The translations under genes were made by a program, and so were the position numbers. From NCBI GenBank assembly GCA_964631335.1, contig CAZVXD010000097.1, forward strand, positions 1-6,897: a stretch of 6,897 nt of DNA, in the 5' to 3' direction. Every line of letters begins with the position of its first letter. Position 1 is the first letter of the stretch. The notes under the pieces were generated by a model. The model was not told where the DNA came from and did not search any database. It saw only the letters and a list, made by a program, of their open reading frames with translations. Below, piece after piece: positions 1-5,721 of this stretch. The stretch is from JAFGHJ01 sp964631335 (GTDB lineage Bacteria; Hydrothermota; UBA3072).

Positions 1-581
1 ATATATCCATATTTGCCATCTATTTTTGCGCTTGCCAAACCTTCGGAAAAATTCCCTATATCATCAAACTTTGGTTCGATTGCCCAGTTACCGCTTTTAT
101 CGATATATCCATATTTATCGTATTTTCTTGCCAATGCAAATCCTTCTGAAAATTCCCCTATATAATCACACTGAATATTGCTTACCCATTTTCCGGATTT
201 ATCGATGATTCTGTATTTATCAACAATTTTTACACTTGCCAATCCTTCTGAGAAATCGTCCGCGTAATCAAAATTCGGTTTGATTACCCATCTGCCTTTT
301 TTATCGATATACCCTTCTTTGTAGTCTTTTTCTACTGCTGATAACCCTTCGGAAAACGGCATAGCGTCATCGAATTTTGACTTGATAGCTATTTTTCCTT
401 TCTTATTGATGTATCTGTATTGGTATCCTATTCTTACCACCGCCAATCCTTCAGAGAAGTCACCCGCGTCATCGAACTGTGGTTCAATTACCCAGTTACC
501 GGTTGTATCTATATATCCCCATCCTCCGCCATTTAGAGTCAGGGATATCAATATAAGTAGAAATAGTTTTATAGTATCCAT
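1..581 (-). CDS. WG-repeat protein, secreted or surface-exposed, C-terminus cut by window edge
   Basis: Seen: an open frame from ATG at 581 to the window edge (193 complete codons, no stop). Residues 1-17 are a short hydrophobic segment (MDTIKLFLLILISLTLN) that looks like a signal peptide; it has no lipobox cysteine and no clear AXA cleavage site. From residue 22 there are five full copies and the start of a sixth of an exact 34-residue unit, roughly GYIDKSGKWVI, then EPKFDDAGDF, then SEGLASVK. FSEG starts at residues 42, 76, 110, 144 and 178, a strict 102-bp period. Known: WG/KWG repeats are beta-rich repeats in proteins of mostly unknown function, usually thought to mediate binding. Start choice: TAG lies in frame 7 nt upstream and there is no earlier start codon. 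There is no Shine-Dalgarno, and a consensus promoter abuts the ATG. Family is confident; role and partner are unknown. Confidence 0.92.
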   Translation of the reverse strand, partial: MDTIKLFLLILISLTLNGGGWGYIDTTGNWVIEPQFDDAGDFSEGLAVVRIGYQYRYINKKGKIAIKSKFDDAMPFSEGLSAVEKDYKEGYIDKKGRWVIKPNFDYADDFSEGLASVKIVDKYRIIDKSGKWVSNIQCDYIGEFSEGFALARKYDKYGYIDKSGNWAIEPKFDDIGNFSEGLASAKIDGKYGY

Positions 582-589
582 TTTATACT

Positions 590-617
590 ATTATATGAAA
601 AAATTTCGAATTGTCAA
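590..617 (-). promoter_or_regulatory. Perfect-consensus sigma70 promoter of the WG-repeat gene, predicted leaderless
   Basis: On the minus strand TTGACA (617-612) is followed after 16 nt by TATAAT (595-590), so both hexamers match consensus exactly. Only 8 nt separate the -10 box from the ATG at 581, so transcription should begin at or within about two bases of the start codon. No purine-rich ribosome binding site fits in between. Leaderless translation is inferred from this spacing. Confidence 0.75.
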
Positions 618-743
618 ATACTTTGAATAACTAATTGATTATAATTATTCCGAAGTTTACAATAAGTAGTTAAATAAGCCTACAGCATGCGCCTTAAAGC
701 TTACGGCTGACAAGAAATAAAAATTTTGAATGTTGATCTGTTT

Positions 744-785
744 TAAAATTTTCAATTTGAAATTTACAACTTGCAATTTACAATT
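744..785. repeat. Degenerate heptamer tandem array, six units
   Basis: Read on the plus strand the units are TAAAATT, TTCAATT, TGAAATT, TACAACT, TGCAATT and TACAATT, six consecutive 7-mers with no gap. All end in ATT or ACT and start with T. The period is exact and the substitutions cluster at unit positions 2 and 3. Function is unknown. It resembles the short tandemly repeated heptamers described in some bacterial intergenic regions. Confidence 0.7.
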
Positions 786-837
786 ATTTGTAGAGAAGTA
801 CCTTCGTGGCAGAGTTAAGAGTTGGGATTTGCGAACT

Positions 838-861
838 CTCTAATGCTCTAACAGACTAACC
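838..861 (-). repeat. Octamer array 1, three units beside the dnaJ stop
   Basis: Read on the minus strand the units are GGTTAGTC (861-854), TGTTAGAG (853-846) and CATTAGAG (845-838). A more divergent AGTTCGCA (837-830) may be a fourth. The array begins 4 nt downstream of the dnaJ stop codon. The units belong to the same octamer family as the array at 6863-6897, which points the other way. Confidence 0.6.
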
Positions 862-864
862 CCT

Positions 865-2001
865 TTATAGTTTCGGGGGTTTTCCGAGTTCTTTATCGAG
901 TTCTTTTATCAGATCTTTTGCTTTCTTGGATACCTTTTCGGGCGTCCAGATATATACTTCGGCTAAAAGGTCTCCCTTGCCGCTTCTGTATAGATAACCC
1001 ATTCCCTGGCCTTTTAATATGAATATTCTTCCGGATTTTGTTCCGGCGGGAATGGTTAGTTTAACTTTACCGTCGAGTGTGGGAATTGTTACCTTTCCGC
1101 CTTCGATAGCGGTTTTATAGCTTATAGGTACTCTTAACCTAAGATTGCTTCCTTCTCTTTTGAATTTTGAGTCGGACTTTACTCTTATTTCTACGATTAA
1201 GTCTCCCTTAGGACCGCCTCGTATGCCAACATTGCCTTCTCCTCTCAGAGGAATGTAATTTCCGGTTTCGACCCCTGCCGGAATTTTTACAGATATTTGT
1301 TTTTCTTTTTTTACTCTTCCTTCACCGTGACAATCGGAACAGGCATCTTTCACTACTTCTCCCGTACCTCTGCAAACCGGACAGGTAGAAACGGAAATCA
1401 TCTGTCCGAAAAAGCTGGATCTGCTTACCTGAACTTCTCCGTTTCCGTTACATCTTGAGCAGGTGGTCGTTGTTCCGCCCTTTCCGTTGCATTTGCCGCA
1501 TTTCTCGAATAATCGGATTTTTATCTTTTTAGTTGTGCCTTCGGATGCTTCTTTTAATGATATTTCTAAAGGAATACGTACGTTTTCCCCGGAAGGTTTT
1601 TGAACCTTTTTAGTCCCTCTCCTTCTGGTAGTCTGTCCGAATATATCGCCAAAGATGCCGCCACCGCCTCTTCTTGTACCGAAACCAAGATTTTCAAAGA
1701 GGTCTCCGAAAATATCCCGCAGGTCGTCCTGATGTGTGAAATCCTGCCATGTGAAGTTACCCCCTTCAAAGTGGACCCCTTCTTTTCCATAACGGTCGTA
1801 CCGGGATCTTTTTTCGGGGTCCGCGAGTACTTCGTAGGCTTCGGATATCTCTTTGAATTTTTTTTCGGCTTCTTTCTGGTTTTCTTTATTTACGTCGGGA
1901 TGGTGTTTCCGCGCAAGCTTTTTATAAGCTTTTTTAATTTCCTCGGTACTCGCGTTTTTATCGACCCCAAGGACTTCATAGTAATCCTTAACTTTTTGCA
2001 T
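865..2001 (-). CDS. dnaJ: Chaperone protein DnaJ (type I Hsp40)
   Basis: Cytoplasmic co-chaperone that binds unfolded protein and stimulates the DnaK ATPase. Seen in 378 residues: J domain (about 5-71) with HPD at 34-36; Gly/Phe-rich region (about 80-130) containing DIFGDLF (96-102) and a second IFGDIFG (116-122); a zinc-binding domain with four CxxCxGxG motifs starting at C168, C181, C207 and C221; then the beta-rich substrate-binding C-terminal domains. Only five residues separate the first and second zinc motifs, shorter than the nine in E. coli DnaJ, which is a family variation. Length is normal. It is the last gene of grpE-dnaK-dnaJ, starting 17 nt after the dnaK stop. The ATG has only a weak upstream ribosome binding site (GAAAG about 13 nt away), so it may rely partly on coupling or an open AU-rich start. 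The motif set leaves little doubt. Confidence 0.98.
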   Translation of the reverse strand: MQKVKDYYEVLGVDKNASTEEIKKAYKKLARKHHPDVNKENQKEAEKKFKEISEAYEVLADPEKRSRYDRYGKEGVHFEGGNFTWQDFTHQDDLRDIFGDLFENLGFGTRRGGGGIFGDIFGQTTRRRGTKKVQKPSGENVRIPLEISLKEASEGTTKKIKIRLFEKCGKCNGKGGTTTTCSRCNGNGEVQVSRSSFFGQMISVSTCPVCRGTGEVVKDACSDCHGEGRVKKEKQISVKIPAGVETGNYIPLRGEGNVGIRGGPKGDLIVEIRVKSDSKFKREGSNLRLRVPISYKTAIEGGKVTIPTLDGKVKLTIPAGTKSGRIFILKGQGMGYLYRSGKGDLLAEVYIWTPEKVSKKAKDLIKELDKELGKPPKL

Positions 2002-2018
2002 ATATTCTAATTACTTTC

Positions 2019-3962
2019 TTATTCCTCTTCCTCTTTGTCTTCTTCTTCGTCTATTACTTCATAATCCGCTTCGACTTCTGTTTCTCCTTCTTCGCCTCCT
2101 GCTTTTTCTTCTTTCTGCTCCTGCTGTGGTTTTTCTGAGCCAGCTTGCCCGGTAGATCCTTTTTCGGCTTTTTTATACATTTTTTCGGATAAAGAATAAG
2201 AAGCTTTCTGAAGATTTTCGATTTTTTGTTTGATATTTTCGACATCTTCCGTTTTAATCGCTTCTTTCAGGTCGGATACGGCATTTTCAATGTTGCCGCG
2301 TTCTTCGTTTGAAACGACGTCGCCGTGTTCTTTTAGAGTTTTTTCGGTTGAATAAATCAGAGTATCGGCTTGATTTCTTGCATTGATTAATTCTTCTTTC
2401 TTCTTATCTTCTTCCGCGTGAGCCTCTGCTTCGGATTTCATTTTATCGATTTCATCCTCTGTAAGACCCGAAGAAGATTCGATTTTAATAGATTGTTCTT
2501 TGTTTGTTCCGAGATCTTTTGCTGAAACATTGAGTATACCGTTGGCGTCGATATCGAAGCTTACTTCTACCTGAGGAACACCTCTGGGCGCTGCAGGTAT
2601 ACCTGTTAATTCAAATCTTCCCAATGTCCTATTATCCGCTGCCATTTTTCTTTCACCCTGAAGTACGTGGATGGAGACAGCAGGTTGATTATCTTCCGCT
2701 GTCGTGAAGATTTTGCTTTTTTCCGCGGGAATTGTTGTGTTTCTGGGGATGATGGGTGTCATAACTCCACCAAGAGTTTCAATTCCCAGAGATAAAGGGG
2801 TAACATCGAGAAGCAGTACATCTTTAACGTCTCCCGCGAGAACTCCTCCCTGAATGGCGGCGCCTATAGCCACGACTTCATCGGGGTTGATTCCCTTGTG
2901 AGGTTCTTTTCCGAAAAGTTCTTTAACTTTTTCCTGAACCGAAGGCATTCTGGTCATACCGCCCACCAGGAGAACTTCATCTATGTCTTTAACAGTTAAA
3001 TTCGCGTCTTTCAGCGCGTTATTTACCGGTCCTTCGATTCTTTTCAATAAATCTTCGCAAAGGCTTTCCAGTTTAGCTCTTGTTAGTTTCTTTTCAAGAT
3101 GTTTCGCTCCTGATTTATCTCCCGCAAGATAGGGAAGATTTATAGTGGTTTCTTTCATTGTGGAAAGTTCGCATTTGGCTTTTTCGGCGGCGTCGCGCAC
3201 TCTCTGCACAGCGCTTCTGTCATCGGAAATATCTATACCTGTTTCGTTTTTAAATTCTTCTATTAACCATTCCATTATGGCATGGTCAAAGTCGTCTCCT
3301 CCTAGATGAGTATCGCCATTTGTGGAAAGAACTTCGAAAACGCCTTCGCTTATTTCAAGTATGGATATATCAAAAGTTCCTCCTCCAAGGTCAAAAACGG
3401 CTATCTTCTCTTCTTTCTTTTCTCCGAGTCCATAGGCGAGAGCAGCCGCGGTCGGTTCGTTGATAATCCTTAGTACTTCGAGCCCGGCTATATCTCCGGC
3501 GTCTTTTGTCGCTTTTCTCTGAGAGTCGTTAAAGTAAGCGGGTACGGTTATTACCGCTTTTTTGACTTCTCTGCCAACGTGTTCTTCCGCCGCTTTTTTA
3601 AGATACTGCAGGACTTTCGCGGAAATTTCCGGCGGAGAGTAAACTTTATCTTCTATTTTAATTCTGGCGTCGTCATGGGGTCCTTTTGTAACGTCAAATG
3701 GGATTTTTTTCTTTTCGTTTTCAACTTCTGAAAATCTTCTCCCCATAAATCTTTTTACCGAATAAACGGTATTCTGAGGATTGGTGAGCTGTTGCCTTTT
3801 CGCCTGCAGTCCTACAAGTTCTTCTCCTTCTTTAAATCCAATTACCGAAGGAGTGGTTCTCTGTCCTTCCGGATTAGAAATTACTTCCGGTTCGGATTGC
3901 TCGACAATTGCTACAACTGAATTCGTTGTACCCAGATCGATTCCTATTACAGGTTCTTTCAT
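2019..3962 (-). CDS. dnaK: Chaperone protein DnaK (Hsp70)
   Basis: ATP-driven cytoplasmic chaperone that cycles on exposed hydrophobic peptides with DnaJ and GrpE. Seen in 647 residues: phosphate-1 motif GIDLGTTNS (7-15), K70 in YSVKRFMGRR, ITVPAYFNDSQR (138-149), NEPTAAALAYG (168-178), phosphate-2 DLGGGTFD (191-198), GGDDFD (221-226), adenosine-contacting VGGMTRMPSVQ (333-343), linker VLLLDVTPLSLGIE (382-395), then the beta-sandwich and helical lid. Residues about 78-110 hold the ATPase-domain segment typical of diderm DnaKs. The C-terminus is a long Gln/Glu-rich tail (about 605-647) ending EEEDKEEEE, more acidic than the usual short EEVKDKK-like end. The start is firm: AAGGAGG ends 9 nt upstream, and the ATG overlaps the grpE stop as ATGA. 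No frameshift or missing catalytic residue is visible. Confidence 0.99.
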   Translation of the reverse strand: MKEPVIGIDLGTTNSVVAIVEQSEPEVISNPEGQRTTPSVIGFKEGEELVGLQAKRQQLTNPQNTVYSVKRFMGRRFSEVENEKKKIPFDVTKGPHDDARIKIEDKVYSPPEISAKVLQYLKKAAEEHVGREVKKAVITVPAYFNDSQRKATKDAGDIAGLEVLRIINEPTAAALAYGLGEKKEEKIAVFDLGGGTFDISILEISEGVFEVLSTNGDTHLGGDDFDHAIMEWLIEEFKNETGIDISDDRSAVQRVRDAAEKAKCELSTMKETTINLPYLAGDKSGAKHLEKKLTRAKLESLCEDLLKRIEGPVNNALKDANLTVKDIDEVLLVGGMTRMPSVQEKVKELFGKEPHKGINPDEVVAIGAAIQGGVLAGDVKDVLLLDVTPLSLGIETLGGVMTPIIPRNTTIPAEKSKIFTTAEDNQPAVSIHVLQGERKMAADNRTLGRFELTGIPAAPRGVPQVEVSFDIDANGILNVSAKDLGTNKEQSIKIESSSGLTEDEIDKMKSEAEAHAEEDKKKEELINARNQADTLIYSTEKTLKEHGDVVSNEERGNIENAVSDLKEAIKTEDVENIKQKIENLQKASYSLSEKMYKKAEKGSTGQAGSEKPQQEQKEEKAGGEEGETEVEADYEVIDEEEDKEEEE

Positions 3963-4570
3963 TCTTCTTCTCCTCCTTGATTACTATCTTTTACATTGTT
4001 TTTGTTTTCATTATTTTCCGTTTTTTTGGCTACTATCACTTTTGCCGGTCGCAGGACTTTATCTCTGATTTTGTATCCTGTTTCCGTTTCTTCAAGTATT
4101 TTGTCGTCTTCTTCGTCGTCTTTTTCCATGACGTGGATTGCTTCATGTTTTGAAGGATCAAATTTTTCTCCCACGGATTCGAATGGTTCAATATTATACA
4201 TTTTAAGCAGAGTTTCAAGATTGGAGCGCACCAGACGAATCCCTTCCTGAAAGGATTTGTAGTCTTCTTTATGTTTTTCGCTTTCATTGAAGGATTTAAA
4301 AGCTCTTTGGAAATCATCGAGAATGGGAAGGATTTTCCTGAAAACCTCTTCCAGAGTAAAATTATAGATTTTCTCCTTATCCTGTATAGCTCTTTTACGA
4401 AGGTTTTCATAATTCGCCAGCGCTCGAAGATATTTATCCTTGAGCTCTTCGTTTTGTTCTTCCATTTCTGAAATTATTGCTTCCATACTTTCAAAGTCCC
4501 TTTCCTCTCTGTCTTTTATTTCTTTTTCTTCTAATCCTTCAATATCTTCTGGTTTATCTCCTTCAAACAT
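3959..4570 (-). CDS. grpE: GrpE, nucleotide exchange factor of DnaK
   Basis: GrpE dimers open the DnaK nucleotide site and release ADP. Seen: an acidic, charged N-terminus, a predicted long helix or coiled coil (about residues 28-75, including LRALANYENLRKRA), a central helical segment with ILPILDDFQRAF, then the C-terminal beta domain with FDPSKHEAI and the signature GYKIRDKVLRPAKVIV. A variable Asn/Glu tail follows and its GGEEE codons also form the dnaK ribosome binding site. I choose ATG 4570 (203 aa) because AGGAGG at 4580-4575 lies 4 nt upstream. The frame also contains ATG 4594 (211 aa), whose extra codons MLKNAGGE overlap that Shine-Dalgarno sequence; it could be a second, leaderless start. 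It is the first gene of the chaperone operon, and no hrcA precedes it. Confidence 0.96.
   Translation of the reverse strand: MFEGDKPEDIEGLEEKEIKDREERDFESMEAIISEMEEQNEELKDKYLRALANYENLRKRAIQDKEKIYNFTLEEVFRKILPILDDFQRAFKSFNESEKHKEDYKSFQEGIRLVRSNLETLLKMYNIEPFESVGEKFDPSKHEAIHVMEKDDEEDDKILEETETGYKIRDKVLRPAKVIVAKKTENNENKNNVKDSNQGGEEE
3972..3978 (-). promoter_or_regulatory. Strong Shine-Dalgarno sequence for dnaK
   Basis: AAGGAGG on the minus strand, 9 nt before the dnaK ATG and inside the last codons of grpE. Together with the ATGA overlap this points to efficient, translationally coupled dnaK synthesis. It shows that the host does use Shine-Dalgarno initiation for internal operon genes, in contrast with the promoter-proximal WG and ZIP starts. 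Confidence 0.85.
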
Positions 4571-4599
4571 TTCCCCTCCTGCGTTCTTAAGCATATTTT

Positions 4600-4627
4600 A
4601 ATTTAAGAAGTTGACTATTAATGTCAA
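4600..4627 (-). promoter_or_regulatory. Proximal candidate promoter of grpE-dnaK-dnaJ
   Basis: TTGACA (4627-4622) is followed after 16 nt by TAAATT (4605-4600). The -35 box is perfect and the -10 box matches 4 of 6. Predicted transcription starts lie near 4594-4592, giving a leader of about 23 nt before ATG 4570, or almost none before ATG 4594. The -35 box sits inside the inverted repeat at 4610-4628. No sigma32-like CTTGAAA/CCCCAT pair is present with suitable spacing. Confidence 0.55.
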
Positions 4628-4628
4628 C
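4610..4628. promoter_or_regulatory. Inverted repeat over the grpE -35 box, candidate operator
   Basis: Minus-strand reading: GTTGAC, seven bases (ATTAATA), GTCAAC. The six-base arms are perfect and the 19-bp element covers the proximal -35 and part of the spacer, so a bound protein would block RNA polymerase. It is not CIRCE (TTAGCACTC arms). It is not the HspR HAIR element, in which TTGA and TCAA are 11 rather than 9 nt apart. One arm is simply the -35 hexamer, so chance symmetry is possible. Confidence 0.4.
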
Positions 4629-4654
4629 CCCGAAAACTGTAAATCTTGTAACTA

Positions 4655-4682
4655 ATCTTAATAAAAAAATTCGATTTGTCAA
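4655..4682 (-). promoter_or_regulatory. Distal candidate promoter of the chaperone operon
   Basis: TTGACA (4682-4677), 16-nt spacer rich in T, then TAAGAT (4660-4655, 4 of 6 matches). It begins 43 nt downstream of the Cdd1-like stop codon. A transcript from here would carry a leader of roughly 75 nt including the inverted repeat. With the proximal promoter this would make a tandem pair; which one responds to heat cannot be read from sequence. Confidence 0.4.
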
Positions 4683-4725
4683 GGTGTTAATCTTATTTGT
4701 TTTCAAGGTTTTTTGTTATTTTGTC

Positions 4726-4998
4726 TTATTTGATCTTTTTTTTTCGCTCTGCGGTAAATTCCCACCAGGGTTTTGGTGGATTGCCGTTGCAGAATGACAC
4801 GGCAGATATAAAAACGTCCAGGAGACAGGGGTCGTGGTGTCTGCCGGTTAATTTGTAGAGTTTTTCATACATATCATAAGGATTTGCACTTTTTAAATCT
4901 GAAGAGGTTTCGAAACCGAGTAAACGCAGTTTCGCGGCGATTGCCGGACCCACGTTTGGTATAGATTCCAATTTATCAAGATCTTTTTTTATGCTCAT
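4726..4998 (-). CDS. Cdd1-family small helix-hairpin-helix protein
   Basis: Seen: 90 residues with a helix-hairpin-helix motif at about 10-29 (LESIPNVGPAIAAKLRLLGF), a second helical part with TGRHHDPCLLDVFISAV (51-67), then PWWEFT (77-82) and a lysine-rich end. This matches my recollection of the Cdd1 / 'pathogenicity locus' family (PF11731) in order, length and the TG-x3-D-x-C and WW signatures. Known: the HhH fold commonly binds nucleic acid without sequence specificity, but the function of Cdd1 proteins is not established and the 'pathogenicity' label carries no evidence here. The ATG follows the ZIP stop by 2 nt, with only a weak GGGA upstream, so translation is probably coupled to the transporter. 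A functional link to metal transport is unproven. Confidence 0.85.
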   Translation of the reverse strand: MSIKKDLDKLESIPNVGPAIAAKLRLLGFETSSDLKSANPYDMYEKLYKLTGRHHDPCLLDVFISAVSFCNGNPPKPWWEFTAERKKKIK

Positions 4999-5000
4999 TT

Positions 5001-5714
5001 TTATCCCAGTAATTTTTCTCCGATTATTCCCACAAGGAAACCCAGGGATGCGCCCATTGCCGGGAGCAGCGTATTTTTGATTTTTGCTAACGGGGCAATG
5101 TCTTGAAACATTAAAAAGACTATTCCTCCGCCGGAAAAAACCATAAGACCCGCTATAATGTCTGGTTTATTCATCAGGAGAAAGTAACCTGTAAGAGCCG
5201 CGATAATCCCTGAAAAACTTAAGAAGAATAAAATATAAAGAGATGCTTTTGTGGAATGGTTATAATGTTTTAATTCGATATATGAGTTAAAAGATTCCGG
5301 AAGATTTTGTAACCCGATGTAAACAGCCAGTAAAAGTCCGAGTTTGATATTATGAGCAAAAACTCCTCCCAGAGCTATGGCTTCAGGTACAAAATCCATC
5401 AACATTGCCATCATCTGGGCAAACGATCCTCCTTTTTGTTTAATTTTACTGTCGATTAAAGAGAAAAAAAGAACACCTCCGACAAAGCATAAAATTAGAG
5501 GTATTAGATTTAATTCTTCTATTCCCTTTGGGATTAGAACAAACCCAACGGCAGCGATTAATATTCCTCCACCAAAAGCGACAGCGAAATGAGTTATTAA
5601 TTTGTGAGTCTTATGGTTCTTAAATTTTTCAAGTATTCTTGATAGTATTCCGCCGATAAAAACAGTTATCCCGGCGAAAAAAGAGTATGATATTATTTCT
5701 AAAATTGTTTTCAT
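5001..5714 (-). CDS. ZIP-family divalent metal transporter, variant metal site
   Basis: Inner-membrane carrier of the ZIP (ZRT/IRT-like) family, which usually moves Zn, Fe or Mn into the cytoplasm. Seen: 237 residues, about eight hydrophobic segments (roughly 5-27, 41-61, 70-88, 98-120, 124-146, 156-180, 185-208, 214-236). The two metal-site helices read MDFVPEAIALG (D107, P110, E111) and LQNLPESFNSY (Q136, N137, P139, E140). Canonical ZIPs have HNxPEG in the first, so His is replaced by Asp and Asn by Phe. The usual His-rich cytoplasmic loop is short here (KIKQKGGSF). This may be a known divergent subfamily rather than a broken protein, since both PE motifs are intact. ATG 5714 is the first start after an in-frame stop, has no Shine-Dalgarno, and lies 7 nt after a TATAAT. 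First gene of a pair with the Cdd1-like gene. Substrate and direction are not determinable here. Confidence 0.88.
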   Translation of the reverse strand: MKTILEIISYSFFAGITVFIGGILSRILEKFKNHKTHKLITHFAVAFGGGILIAAVGFVLIPKGIEELNLIPLILCFVGGVLFFSLIDSKIKQKGGSFAQMMAMLMDFVPEAIALGGVFAHNIKLGLLLAVYIGLQNLPESFNSYIELKHYNHSTKASLYILFFLSFSGIIAALTGYFLLMNKPDIIAGLMVFSGGGIVFLMFQDIAPLAKIKNTLLPAMGASLGFLVGIIGEKLLG

Positions 5715-5721
5715 TTTTGTA

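Larger units (their letters stand above)
582..864. other. Intergenic region between dnaJ and the WG-repeat gene
   Basis: This 283-bp stretch has no convincing gene on either strand and no tRNA or rRNA. It holds the WG-gene promoter (590-617), a heptamer tandem array (744-785), a weak hairpin (818-839, arms AGAGTT and AACTCT around a 10-nt loop) and an octamer array (838-861) touching the dnaJ stop codon. I found no GC-rich stem followed by a T-run on the minus strand, so the end of the chaperone operon is not marked by a canonical intrinsic terminator. The stretch 618-743 shows nothing I can name beyond high A+T. Confidence 0.7.

Noticed and set aside
26..630. Plus-strand open frames opposite the WG-repeat gene (26-208 and 382-630)
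   Set aside because: They are antisense shadows of a clearly coding repeat gene; their residues show no domain and there is no ribosome binding site or promoter.
744..785. CRISPR-like array
   Set aside because: Units are 7 nt, contiguous and degenerate, with no unique spacers.
815..843. Hairpin AGAGTT / AACTCT downstream of dnaJ as an intrinsic terminator
   Set aside because: The stem is short and A-T rich with no T-run on either side; recorded only as a weak structure.
858..881. Inverted repeat AACCCC / GGGGTT at the 3' end of dnaJ as a terminator
   Set aside because: On the minus strand the stem has a 12-nt loop, overlaps the last dnaJ codons and is not followed by a T-run. TTTT follows only on the plus strand, where there is no gene to terminate.
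1666..1716. Doubled IFGD motif in DnaJ as a novel duplication
   Set aside because: E. coli DnaJ also has a repeated DIFGD-type motif in its Gly/Phe region, so this is ordinary apart from wider spacing.
1566..2245. Open frames at 1566-1790 (-), 1600-2010 (+) and 2054-2245 (-)
   Set aside because: They lie inside dnaJ and dnaK in other frames and owe their length to the lysine/glutamate-rich codons of the real genes.
3781..4471. Overlapping open frames at the dnaK/grpE junction, including several hydrophobic plus-strand ones
   Set aside because: Phe/Leu/Ser-rich products are what the complement of Glu/Lys-rich GrpE and DnaK codons gives; no independent start signals.
4571..4725. CIRCE, HAIR or sigma32 control of the chaperone operon
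   Set aside because: No TTAGCACTC arms, no CTTGAGT-N7-ACTCAAG, and a CTTGAAA near 4707-4701 has no CCCCAT partner at the right distance.
5377..5592. Plus-strand frame opposite the ZIP gene
   Set aside because: Antisense to a well-formed membrane protein, with no recognisable domain.
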